Origin: CAZABP01 sp964483245
GTDB lineage: Bacteria; Planctomycetota; UBA1135; UBA2386
Direction of reading: 5' to 3'
DNA length: 44,836 nucleotides
NCBI GenBank assembly: GCA_964483245.1
Contig: CAZABP010000040.1
Location: 1 to 44,836 of the forward strand
Of the stretch, positions 24,480-33,504 are shown piece by piece (positions within the stretch are counted from its first letter, which is position 1; the number at the start of each line of letters is the position of its first letter). The notes under the pieces are model-generated. The model was given only the letters and a program-made list of their open reading frames with translations. It made no database searches and was not told where the DNA came from. The translations under genes were made by a program, and so were the position numbers.

Positions 24480-24883
24480 CACGCGAGCTCCTCGAACCAC
24501 GTGCGGAGCCGCCGCTGCAGCTCGTCCCGGATCGCGCGGAACGCGGCGCGTTGCCCCGCGGCATCGCCGTCCACGGCGACCGGATCCGGCAACGGCCAGT
24601 GCTCGTGCACGGCCTTCCCGGGCAGCACCGGGCAGACTTCTTCGGCACACAGCGTCACGACGCGGTCGATCTGCGCGATCGGCACGTCGCCGATCCCCTT
24701 GGAGCGCTGGGCGCGGATGTCGATGCCGAGCTCGGCCATGACCTCGACTGCGACCGGGTTCAGCCGGGCGGGGCGCGACCCGGCCGACCAGACACGCACG
24801 CCGGGCGGCGCGATCGCGCGCGCGAGCCCCTCGGCCATCTGGCTGCGGGCCGAGTTGGCGACACAGAGGAACAGGACGTCCAT
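24479..24883 (-). CDS. arsC: Arsenate reductase, low-molecular-weight phosphatase type
   Basis: A 134-residue protein with the fold of low-molecular-weight tyrosine phosphatases. The P-loop CVANSARS (C7-x5-R) lies at the N-terminus, the general acid Asp is in PLPDPV (D100), and two more cysteines sit in LCAEEVCP (C79 and C84), as needed for the disulfide relay of thioredoxin-coupled arsenate reductases. These reduce As(V) to As(III) in the cytoplasm. A related function as a protein phosphatase cannot be excluded, but the cysteine trio favours ArsC. The ATG at 24883 places C7 correctly; a longer open frame upstream is Ala/Gly-rich and ignored. No arsR, arsB or acr3 gene is in the window. It is coupled to the following phosphatase-like gene and diverges from a Cys-rich lipoprotein. 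Confidence 0.88.
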   Translation of the reverse strand: MDVLFLCVANSARSQMAEGLARAIAPPGVRVWSAGSRPARLNPVAVEVMAELGIDIRAQRSKGIGDVPIAQIDRVVTLCAEEVCPVLPGKAVHEHWPLPDPVAVDGDAAGQRAAFRAIRDELQRRLRTWFEELA

Positions 24884-24997
24884 ACCGAGGGCCGATGATC
24901 GCGCTGGAGGGAGCCACGACCAAGCGCCGGCCGTTGCCGGATCGCGGTTGCGGAATATCCTTCCGCACCGCGTGCTCCCAGCCGCGTGATCGAACCC

Positions 24998-25303
24998 ATG
25001 AAGCGCATCCGTACGTTGATCGTTCCCTTCGCCCTGCTGCTGGCACTCGGGGCCTGCTCCGAAGCCGGCGCCACCAGCGCAACCAGCACGCCCCAAGCCG
25101 AGCCGGCCGGCAAGCCATGCTGCAGCGCCGAAGAAGCGGCGACCGACGCCTGCTGCGCCGACGAGGAGAAGGCCGGCGACTGCTGCGAAGAGGGGAAGGC
25201 GGAGGGGAAGGCCTGCTGCGCCGCGAAGCTCGACGCCAAGGCAGCAGCCGGCGAAGCCGCCGCGCCGAGCGAAGCCGCCCCAGCGAAGAAGAGCGATCAC
25301 TGA
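24998..25303 (+). CDS. Small lipoprotein with four Cys-Cys pairs
   Basis: A 101-residue predicted lipoprotein. The start at ATG 24998 gives a signal peptide with lipobox LALGAC (cleavage before Cys at about residue 20). The mature chain contains four vicinal cysteine pairs, PCCSAEE, ACCADEE, DCCEEG and ACCAAK, spaced 8-11 residues and set among Glu, Asp and Lys, then a low-complexity Ala/Glu tail. Vicinal thiols bind thiophilic metals and metalloids such as As(III), Cu(I), Hg(II) or Zn(II). The gene starts 114 bp from divergent arsC, which suggests, but does not prove, a role in arsenic handling at the cell envelope. I know of no named family that fits; small Cys-rich lipoproteins are diverse. 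Confidence 0.75.
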   Translation: MKRIRTLIVPFALLLALGACSEAGATSATSTPQAEPAGKPCCSAEEAATDACCADEEKAGDCCEEGKAEGKACCAAKLDAKAAAGEAAAPSEAAPAKKSDH

Positions 25304-25324
25304 TCGCCGCTCGGGCCCGCGCCG

Positions 25325-26330
25325 TCAGCGCGGGTCCGTGCCCGCCGCGCCCTCGAACACCCGGCGCCAGTCGTCGCGCATGCTGACGACGGTCCAGCCA
25401 CGGGCGCGCGCCTCGTCGAGCGCGGCATCCAGCTTGCCGATCTTCGACTCGCGGTCGTAGCGGAACTCCCGCTCCGCGTCGTCGTGGTGCACCAGCAGCG
25501 CGAAGCCCGGGCGCGGATTGCCCAGCGTCGTGTACTGCAGCATCTGCAGGTCCCCGTCGCTGTTCCCGGCGGCGAAGATCGGCCGGCGTCCGATCAGGCG
25601 GTGGATCCCGACCGGCTTGCCGGCACCGTCATCGACGAACTCGATCTTCGGCTGGCGGATCAGGACCCCCGAGCCGTCCCGCAGCTCGTACTGCGCCGCG
25701 ATCGTGCTGCCGACGACCTGCTCCGGCGGGACTCCGTACAGATCCTGCGTCAGGACGCGCATGAAGTCGCTGCCACCGCCGGAGACCAGGAACGTCTTGA
25801 ACCCGTGCGCGCGCAGGTACTCGAGCAGCTCGCGCATCGGCAGATACGTCATCTCGCGGTAGCGCATGCCGCTCGGGTGCCGCGCCACCGCCGCCCAATC
25901 GCGCGCGATCGCCGCGAACTCATCTGCGCTCATGCCGGCGTGCGTCGCCATCACCAGCTTCGCGGCGTTCTCCTTGTCGTGCAGCGCGGCGGCCGGATCA
26001 CCGGCCAGCACCGAGCGGAACGGCTCCTGCTCGCGCCATTGGGGATGCTCGGGTGCCAGCGCCCGCACGCGGTCGAACACGAACGCGAGCTGGAAGTAGA
26101 CCGGCTGCTCGCACCACAGCGTCCCATCGTTGTCGAACACGGCGATCCGCTCCGGCACCGGCACGAACTGCGGCGACGCCGGGTCGGTCACTCGTTCGAC
26201 GAACGCCACGATCGAGGCGCGGGTCGGGCCGTCCTGCCAGGACGGGAGCGCCGGCGGCACGCTGGCGCAGCCGGCCGCCAGCAGCGCGAGCGCGAGCAGC
26301 GCCGGCCGGCGGCCTGGTGCGCCGCGTGGC

Positions 26331-26341
<11 letters not shown>
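25325..26341 (-). CDS. HAD-superfamily phosphatase, lipoprotein
   Basis: A 338-residue haloacid-dehalogenase-fold hydrolase with a lipoprotein signal (LLALALLAAGC, lipid-modified Cys at residue 25). The catalytic motif I reads VFDNDGTLW (nucleophile D70, acid/base D72), motif II is LVSGGGSDF, and motif III/IV AAGNSDGDLQML. This pattern belongs to envelope acid phosphatases and related HAD proteins that commonly sit beside sulfatases. It begins with GTG at 26341, overlapping the sulfatase stop by 11 bp, so it is the second gene of that operon. It may dephosphorylate a sugar or lipid released by the sulfatase, which is inference. The protein acts outside the cytoplasmic membrane. Confidence 0.88.
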
Positions 26342-27908
<1,567 letters not shown>

Positions 27909-27929
27909 TGCGTTCGACTCTCAGTTCGG

Positions 27930-27948
27930 GGGGAGGTGAAACCTCCCC
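27930..27948 (-). terminator. Perfect 8-bp hairpin upstream of the sulfatase gene
   Basis: GGGGAGGT (27930-27937) pairs fully with ACCTCCCC (27941-27948) around a 3-base loop. It lies 22 bp before the sulfatase ATG and 53 bp after the msrB stop, on the shared minus strand. It may end the upstream msrB operon; no T-tract follows, so a leader structure of the sulfatase message is an alternative. Confidence 0.4.
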
Positions 27949-28000
27949 ATGCTCCCCGCGTGCGCGCCCGCAGACAATCTGCGGCCCTCAATTCCGCGCG

Positions 28001-28528
28001 CTACTTCTTCTCGTGAAGATCCAGCGCGGCGGAGTTGATGCAGTACCGCAATCCGGTCGGCGCCGGTCCGTCTTCGAACACGTGACCCAGATGCGCGCCG
28101 CAACGGCTGCAGGTGACCTCTTCCCGGACCATGCCGTGGCTCACGTCCTGGCGCGTCGCGACCGAGGACTGCGCCGCCGGCTGATAGAAGCTCGGCCACC
28201 CGCTGCCCGAGTCGTACTTGGTCTCACTGCGGAACAACTCCTGACCACACCCGGCGCATAGGTAGACGCCCGCGGTCTTCGTGTTCCAGTACTTGCCGGT
28301 GAACGCCGGCTCGGTCCCGCACTCGCGCATGACCCGGTACTGCTCCGGGGTCAGTTGCGCGCGCCACTCCTCGTCGGTCTTGCTCACGTTTCGGGTCGGG
28401 TCGGAGGGCCGCTCGGACGGCTTCGTCATGATCGGGTCCTGGTGAGGTGACGGGTTCGGCTCCGGCTCGGTGCCGGTGCAGGCCCCCAATGCGAGTGCGA
28501 GGAACAGGCTCCGGCCGGGTCGGCTCAT
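28001..28528 (-). CDS. msrB: Lipoprotein peptide-methionine (R)-S-oxide reductase
   Basis: A 175-residue MsrB with a lipoprotein signal (FLALALGAC, Cys at residue 17), so it should act outside the cytoplasm. Zinc cysteines are seen as CAGC (91/94) and CSRC (140/143); the catalytic Cys is in RYCINSAAL (C163), and C70 in RECGTEPAF may be the resolving Cys. The family core KYDSGSGWPSFY and TGKYWNTKTAG is intact. MsrB reduces methionine-R-sulfoxide using thioredoxin-like donors. The ATG at 28528 is chosen because it begins the lipobox signal. It starts only 4 bp after the stop of an ABC ATPase, so it is the last gene of that operon. Most bacterial MsrB proteins are cytoplasmic or fused to MsrA; a free lipoprotein form is less usual. 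Confidence 0.92.
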   Translation of the reverse strand: MSRPGRSLFLALALGACTGTEPEPNPSPHQDPIMTKPSERPSDPTRNVSKTDEEWRAQLTPEQYRVMRECGTEPAFTGKYWNTKTAGVYLCAGCGQELFRSETKYDSGSGWPSFYQPAAQSSVATRQDVSHGMVREEVTCSRCGAHLGHVFEDGPAPTGLRYCINSAALDLHEKK

Positions 28529-28532
28529 GGGA

Positions 28533-29303
28533 TCAGGGATACGACGGACCTGGGTCCTGGTGCCAGCGCCGCGCGACGAACCCCTGTAGAGCCTGGGTCG
28601 GCGGCTGCTGCAGGATCTCGGGCCCACCGCTGGCATCGATCCGTCCGTCGTGCAGGAACAGCACCTGCTGCGCAAGTCCCGCCGCGAACCCGAGGTCGTG
28701 CGTGACGATCAACAGCGTGGCGCGCGCCTGCGCCGCGAGCTCACGTAGCAGCTCCTGCACCTCCCCAACGCTGGCGGGATCGAGGGCCGAAGTCGGCTCG
28801 TCGAGCAGCAGCACGGCCGGCGCGAGGACCAGCGCGCGGGCCAGCGCGACGCGCTGCTGCTGGCCCCCGGACAGCGTGCGCGGATCCCGGGCGGCCAAGG
28901 CTTCGATCCCGAACCGTGCGAGCTCGGCGCGCGCCCGGGCCTCCGCTTCCGGCCGCCGCATGCCCAGCCCCCAACGCAGACCGGCCGCGACGTTGCCGAG
29001 CACGTCGAGGTGTGGGAACAGCTCGCTGCGCTGGAACACGAGTCCGATCCGCCGCCGGACCGCCACCGCGCTCGCGGCGTCGGACTCACCACCCCGAGCG
29101 ACCAGCTCACCCTCCAGCCGCACATCGCCGGCCACGAACGGGCTGAGCCGGTTCAGGCAGCGCAACAGCGTCGACTTGCCGCTGCCGTTGCTGCCGAGCA
29201 GCACCGTGCAGCTGGCGCGCGGCAGCGCAAACGTGACCTCGCGCAGCAACACGCGTCCGCCGACCTGTTGCACGAGCCGCTCGACTGCCAGCGCGCCCGC
29301 CAT
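28533..29303 (-). CDS. ABC transporter ATPase, polar-amino-acid type
   Basis: A 256-residue nucleotide-binding subunit. Walker A is GSNGSGKST (37-45), the Q-loop is FQRSE (90-94), the signature is LSGGQQQR (144-151), Walker B is VLLLDEPTSALD (164-175), and the switch His is in VTHD. The FPHLDVLGNVAAGL spacing and overall length match GlnQ/HisP-type importers of polar amino acids. The ATG at 29303 overlaps the TGA of the fused binding-protein/permease gene (TGATG), which signals translational coupling. It is followed 4 bp later by msrB. The substrate is not encoded here; an amino acid is most likely. Confidence 0.93.
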   Translation of the reverse strand: MAGALAVERLVQQVGGRVLLREVTFALPRASCTVLLGSNGSGKSTLLRCLNRLSPFVAGDVRLEGELVARGGESDAASAVAVRRRIGLVFQRSELFPHLDVLGNVAAGLRWGLGMRRPEAEARARAELARFGIEALAARDPRTLSGGQQQRVALARALVLAPAVLLLDEPTSALDPASVGEVQELLRELAAQARATLLIVTHDLGFAAGLAQQVLFLHDGRIDASGGPEILQQPPTQALQGFVARRWHQDPGPSYP

Positions 29304-30844
29304 CAGTGCGACTCCTCGCGCAATGCGACGACCGGGCTCCCTTCGCTGCGCAGCCGCGCCTCGAGCCGGCGGCCGAGCCAGTCGGCACCGAGCGACATCA
29401 GCAGGTACAGCACGGCGGCGGATCCGAGCAGCTCCGGCACCTCGAACCGCGCCTTTCCGATCGCCAGCGCCGCCCCGAGCAGCTCCGGCACGCCGATCAC
29501 GCTGACGAGGCAGGAATCCTTCAGCATCGAGATCAGGTCGTTGACGATCGCCGGCAGGATCGTGCGCAGGCTCTGCGGCAGCACGATGCGCAGGAACGCG
29601 GTGCGCGGCAGCAGCCCGAGCGCGAGCGCGGCGTCCCGCTGCCGCGTGCCGACCGCTTCGATGCCGGCGCGGTGCAGTTCCGCCTCGTAGGCCGCGTAGT
29701 TCGCGCCCAGGCACAGCACCCCGACGGCGACGTTGTTCCAGGTCAGCAGATCGCCGAGTCCGAGCGCGATGCCCAGGCGTGGCAGCGAGTAGTAGATCAG
29801 GAAGATCTGCACGAGCAGCGGCGTGCCGCGCACGACCTGGACGTAGAGCCGCGCCGGCCACCGCAGCCAGGCGCGCCGGCTCGCCTGCGCCAATGCCAGC
29901 GCGAGCCCGGCAACCAGCGCCAACGGCATCGCGAGTGCCGTCAACAGCAACGTCGTCAGCGAAGCCTGCAGCAACATCGGCACGATGCTCGCAGTCGCGG
30001 TCGCGGCCGGCGTGGCCTCGGCTTCCCCGGCCGGTGGCGGGGCGATCCCGAGCTCGCGCTGCCGCGCGTCCCAGATCCCCCACCGGGCGTAGATCGCGCC
30101 GAGCGTGCCGTCCTCCCCCAGCTGCTGCAGCGCGCCATCCAGCGCCGCGAGCCAGGCCAGCTCCTGCGGGCGCACCGCCCCGGCATACACCCCGGGCGCG
30201 AAGGTCTGCGGCAGGTTGGCGAGCGCCGGATTCCTGCCGGCGTAGTAGGCCGCGATGATCGACTCGGCCAACACCGCGTCGACCCGCCCGAGCTCGAGCT
30301 CGGTGTATGGCGCCAGTGAGTCGTCGTACTGCGCGATCTGCGCCGGCTCGAACCCGGCAGCGCGCAGCACGTCGAGCGACGCGGAACCGTTCAACACGCC
30401 GATCCGATGGCCGCGGAGATCGGCGATGCCGCCGAACCGCCCGCGGTCCGCCGCGCGCACGGTCCACTGCTGCTCGTAGCGGAAGTACGGCTGCGTGAAG
30501 TCGACGACCCGCGCGCGCTCCGGCGTCACCTCGAGCCCGTTCAACACGAGGTCGATCCGTCCGGTGCGCAGCTCGTCGATCAATGCGAGCCAGTCCGCCC
30601 GCACCGGCTCCGAACGCACGCCGAGCCGCGCGCACAGCGCGCGCACCAGGTCGATCTCGAACCCGACCGGGTGGTCCGGCTGCCGCGGATCGAGGAACGC
30701 GAACGGCGCGCCGCCGGACCAGTCGACACCCCAGCGCAGGACCCCGTCCCGCTGCACGCGCGCCCAGGTGTCCTGTGCTGGCAGGGCGGACCACGCCGGC
30801 AGGCCGAGCGCGACGATCCAGGCGAGGCACGGCGAGGCTCCCAT
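29303..30844 (-). CDS. Fused solute-binding protein and permease of an amino-acid ABC importer
   Basis: A 513-residue protein joining two normally separate subunits. After a signal peptide (about residues 1-24) comes a family-3 binding domain (27-255): GVLRWGVDWSGGAPFAF, GFEIDLVRALCARLG, GLEVTPERARVVDFTQPYF, and GVLNGSASLDVL are the typical motifs. A Ala/Pro linker (about 270-290) leads to a HisM/GlnP-type permease (285-500) with five or so membrane helices and the EAA-type loop (GIEAVGTRQRDAALALGL) that contacts the ATPase. The ATPase gene follows with a one-base overlap. Such fusions are known for amino-acid importers, where the binding domain is tethered. The ligand is likely an amino acid; its identity is unknown. 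Confidence 0.93.
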   Translation of the reverse strand: MGASPCLAWIVALGLPAWSALPAQDTWARVQRDGVLRWGVDWSGGAPFAFLDPRQPDHPVGFEIDLVRALCARLGVRSEPVRADWLALIDELRTGRIDLVLNGLEVTPERARVVDFTQPYFRYEQQWTVRAADRGRFGGIADLRGHRIGVLNGSASLDVLRAAGFEPAQIAQYDDSLAPYTELELGRVDAVLAESIIAAYYAGRNPALANLPQTFAPGVYAGAVRPQELAWLAALDGALQQLGEDGTLGAIYARWGIWDARQRELGIAPPPAGEAEATPAATATASIVPMLLQASLTTLLLTALAMPLALVAGLALALAQASRRAWLRWPARLYVQVVRGTPLLVQIFLIYYSLPRLGIALGLGDLLTWNNVAVGVLCLGANYAAYEAELHRAGIEAVGTRQRDAALALGLLPRTAFLRIVLPQSLRTILPAIVNDLISMLKDSCLVSVIGVPELLGAALAIGKARFEVPELLGSAAVLYLLMSLGADWLGRRLEARLRSEGSPVVALREESH

Positions 30845-30916
30845 CGGCGGTCGCGCACGCTATCCGCGCGAGCTCGCTCTTGCCGCTGCGAGGGTACCGA
30901 ACAGAATCGCCGCCCG

Positions 30917-31861
30917 ATGCGTGTCCCACCCGCCGGCGGACTGTCGCGCCGCTCGTTCCTGCAACTCGGCATGCTCGGTGCCGCCGCGATCCCTGCCTGC
31001 TCGCAGCCGCAGCCGGCACCCGCCCCACCGCCGAAGCGGATCCCGTTCCGGATCTCGCTGGCGCAGTGGTCGCTGCACCGCGCGTTCCAAGGGCGCTCGC
31101 AGCCGGTGCTGGACCCGGCCGACTTCGCCGCGATCGCGCGCGGCTACGAGATCGACGCCGTCGAGTACGTCAACACGTTCTACCGGGCGCGCGCCCGCGA
31201 CGGTGCGTTCTGGCGCGAGCTGCGGCTGCGCGCCGAGGACGTCGGCGTGCAGAGCCTGTTGATCATGTGCGACGGCCTCGGCGAGGTGGGGCATCCGGAC
31301 CTGGAGCGGCGGCGTGCGACGGTCGAGAACCACGTCCCGATGCTCGAAGCGGCGGCGGCGCTCGGCTGCCATGCGATCCGCGTCAACGCGCAGAGCGCCG
31401 GCACGCGCGAAGAGCAGGCGGAGCTCGCGGCCGACGGACTGCGGCGGCTCTGCGAGCGGGCCGATCCGTACGGACTCAGCGTGTTGGTCGAGAACCATGG
31501 CGGCTGGTCGTCGCATGGCGCGTGGCTGGCCGACGTGATCCACCGCGTGCAGCACGCGCGGATCGGCACGCTGCCTGACTTCGGCAACTTCCGGATCGAC
31601 CGCGAGCAGAGCTACGACCGCTATCTCGGCGTCGCCGAGCTGATGCCGTCGGCACGGGCGGTCAGTGCGAAGAGCTATGACTTCGACGCCGCAGGCGAAG
31701 AGACGACGATCGACTACACGCGGATGCTGCGGCTCGTCGTCGGCGCCGGCTACCGCGGGTACATCGGGATCGAATACGAAGGCAACCGGCTGACCGAGCC
31801 GGAGGGGATCCGGGCGACCAAGGCGCTGCTCGAGCGGCTGCAACAAGAACTCGCCGTCTGA
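30917..31861 (+). CDS. Exported sugar-phosphate isomerase/epimerase-like TIM-barrel protein
   Basis: A 314-residue member of the xylose-isomerase-like TIM-barrel family. The N-terminus is a Tat signal (LSRRSFLQLGMLGAAAIPAC) that also fits a lipobox ending in Cys, so the protein is exported folded, probably as a lipoprotein. Barrel features include ISLAQWSLHRAF, IDAVEYVNTFY, CHAIRVNAQ, LVENHGGWS (catalytic Glu and His), IGTLPDFGNF, SAKSYDF and YIGIEYEG (final Glu), all metal-binding or catalytic positions in this family. Many planctomycete members are exported and act on sugars of unknown identity. The stop overlaps the rlmH start by one base, an odd pairing of an export protein with a ribosomal RNA methyltransferase. 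Confidence 0.9.
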   Translation: MRVPPAGGLSRRSFLQLGMLGAAAIPACSQPQPAPAPPPKRIPFRISLAQWSLHRAFQGRSQPVLDPADFAAIARGYEIDAVEYVNTFYRARARDGAFWRELRLRAEDVGVQSLLIMCDGLGEVGHPDLERRRATVENHVPMLEAAAALGCHAIRVNAQSAGTREEQAELAADGLRRLCERADPYGLSVLVENHGGWSSHGAWLADVIHRVQHARIGTLPDFGNFRIDREQSYDRYLGVAELMPSARAVSAKSYDFDAAGEETTIDYTRMLRLVVGAGYRGYIGIEYEGNRLTEPEGIRATKALLERLQQELAV

Positions 31862-32319
31862 TGGCGCGGCTGCGCCTGCTCTGCATCGGCCGGGCGAAGC
31901 AGGAGTTCGTGCGCGCCGCCGAGCACGAGTACCACAAGCGGCTGCCGCCAGAGTGGTCGCTGCAGGTCGAAGAGCTCACCGTCCGCACGAGCCCGGCGAT
32001 GGAGCCGGCCCGGATCCAGGCGCTGGAAGCCGAGGCACTCCTCGCGCGCGTCACAACGGACGATGCGCTCGTCGTGCTCGACCCGCGCGGCCGCAGCTTC
32101 GACTCGGTCACGTTCGCGCGCTGGCTCGGCGCGCAACCGGGCCGCATCACGTTCGCGGTCGGCGGCGCGCTCGGCTGGCCGGACGCCGTGCGCGCCCGCG
32201 CGCAGATGGTCTGGTCGCTGTCGGAGCTGACGTTCGCGCACGAGCTGGTGCGCGTGCTGCTGGCGGAGCAGATCTACCGCGCGGTCACGATCCTGCGTGG
32301 TGAGCCGTACCACCGGTGA
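31861..32319 (+). CDS. rlmH: 23S rRNA (pseudouridine1915-N3)-methyltransferase RlmH
   Basis: A 152-residue SPOUT-class methyltransferase that methylates pseudouridine 1915 in helix 69 of 23S rRNA. The family signature is clear: LVVLDPRGRSFDSVTFARWL, ITFAVGGALGWPDAV (the SAM-binding knot), and the C-terminal SLSELTFAHELVRVLLAEQIYRA ending at PYHR, where the tail contributes to the active site. The length is standard. The ATG at 31861 overlaps the TGA of the upstream gene (TGATG). It converges with the next gene at 7 bp, leaving no room for a separate terminator. Confidence 0.95.
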   Translation: MARLRLLCIGRAKQEFVRAAEHEYHKRLPPEWSLQVEELTVRTSPAMEPARIQALEAEALLARVTTDDALVVLDPRGRSFDSVTFARWLGAQPGRITFAVGGALGWPDAVRARAQMVWSLSELTFAHELVRVLLAEQIYRAVTILRGEPYHR

Positions 32320-32326
32320 CCGGCAG

Positions 32327-33262
32327 CTACTGTTTCTCCGCTGCCTTCCCCTTGGGTTCGGGCAGCTTGATCGCCAACAGCTTGGTGCCAGCGGCGAGCT
32401 GGAACGTCAGCTCTCCTCCTTCGAGCTTCGCATCGCGCAGATCGAGCGTCGCCTCGGCTTCGGCCGGCGACTCCGTCTCCTCGATCGTGCCCGTAGTCGT
32501 CCAGCTCTCATCCGGCGGCACGACGGCGCCGAAGCCGAACGAATCGGTCGGGGCACGCATCCACGGCACCAGCTTCGCACCGTCGGCAGCGAGCACGAGG
32601 TTCCAGCCGTCCGGTGCCTTGGAGGATTCCTTGCGCAGCCGCAGCGTCGCCACCGGGACCGGGCGCTCAGTGCGTTGCAGGACGAGGTCGCCCGGGACCG
32701 CGAACGTCGTCAGCATGTAGCCACCCAGCCGCGTCGTCGGCTTGCCACCGAGCGCCACGAGATCAGCGCTCCACTGGTGCGCACCGAACCGGACTTCGAG
32801 CGCGACTTCGCGGTTCTGGGCACCGCTCGGTGCCTTCTTGCTCGCGCGCCATCCGATCTCGAGCTTGCTGGTCGGCTTCGGGAGCTTGCCGAGCTGACCC
32901 TTCACTTCGAGGTCGGCGTCACCGAGACCCAGCGCCCGCCCGGTTCCCGCCAGCACGATCGCGAGCTGCTCTTCGCCGGCGCGGCGCAGGCTGACGCGGT
33001 AGTGACCCGGGGGCAGCAGCGTCTCACCGGCCAACAGCGGCATCTCGAGCTGCCAGGTGCTCGCCTCGTTCATGCCGAGCCGCCAGCTGCCGCCGACTTC
33101 GAGGTCGGCCAGCGAGTGCTTGCCGACCGGCGTGACGCCGTAGTCGAGCGCCGTGGCGCGCTTCTGCCACTCGAACTTCGGTGTTTCGCGCTGCGCCGGC
33201 AGCAGCGGGGTCGTGAGCGGAACGGAAAGCAGCAGGGCTGCGTGCAACAGGCTTCTTGTCAT
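32327..33262 (-). CDS. Secreted DUF2911-like protein
   Basis: A 311-residue exported protein with a signal peptide (MTRSLLHAALLLSVPLTTPL). The first half shows the DUF2911 pattern: ALDYGVTPVGKHSLADLEVG, WRLGMNEASTWQLEM, and LLPPGHYRVSL, comparable to the GANEAT...LPAGxYxL core of that family. The second half is beta-rich (DLVLQRTERPVPVATLRL; GELTFQLAAGTKLLAIKLP) and resembles a further copy of the same fold with less conservation. Function unknown; DUF2911 proteins are exported and frequent in Bacteroidetes and Planctomycetes. The ATG at 33262 is chosen for the signal peptide; the frame is open further upstream across a palindromic element. Its 5' neighbour on the same strand is 240 bp away. 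Confidence 0.78.
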   Translation of the reverse strand: MTRSLLHAALLLSVPLTTPLLPAQRETPKFEWQKRATALDYGVTPVGKHSLADLEVGGSWRLGMNEASTWQLEMPLLAGETLLPPGHYRVSLRRAGEEQLAIVLAGTGRALGLGDADLEVKGQLGKLPKPTSKLEIGWRASKKAPSGAQNREVALEVRFGAHQWSADLVALGGKPTTRLGGYMLTTFAVPGDLVLQRTERPVPVATLRLRKESSKAPDGWNLVLAADGAKLVPWMRAPTDSFGFGAVVPPDESWTTTGTIEETESPAEAEATLDLRDAKLEGGELTFQLAAGTKLLAIKLPEPKGKAAEKQ

Positions 33263-33344
33263 CGGGGATCCTCGGTGGAGCGGCGCGGATCCTCGGCTCC
33301 CGCGGCGGCCCCGGACAGTGGGCAGAAAAGAAACCCGGGACCTG

Positions 33345-33504
33345 GAAGTCGTTTCACGAGTGCTTCGCAGGCGAGGCCGAGCCAGCGCGGCCGAGGGCAA
33401 GGAGCGCGATCGGAGCCGAATCGGTGGATTCGCCGCAGATCGCGCGACGCCGCCCTCGGGTGCGGAGGCCGGCCGCAGCCGCGGAGGCGTTGTGAAACGG
33501 CTTC
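33345..33504. repeat. 160-bp nested inverted-repeat element
   Basis: Outer arms 33345-33359 and 33490-33504 match as inverted repeats at 13 of 15 positions. Inside them, pairs nest toward a common centre: CCGAGGGC (33391-33398) with GCCCTCGG (33452-33459), GCGCGATC (33404-33411) with GATCGCGC (33438-33445), and CGAATC (33417-33422) with GATTCG (33427-33432). The whole can fold into one long imperfect hairpin with a GGTG-type tip. The right arm ends exactly at the stop codon of the upstream minus-strand gene. It could be a MITE-like element, a structured RNA or an elaborate terminator. No ORF within it is convincing. Confidence 0.8.

Noticed and set aside
23853..25118. 421-residue fusion of the histidine phosphatase with upstream sequence
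   Set aside because: The upstream part lies in another frame over arsC and has no protein character; ATG 24479 starts the domain.
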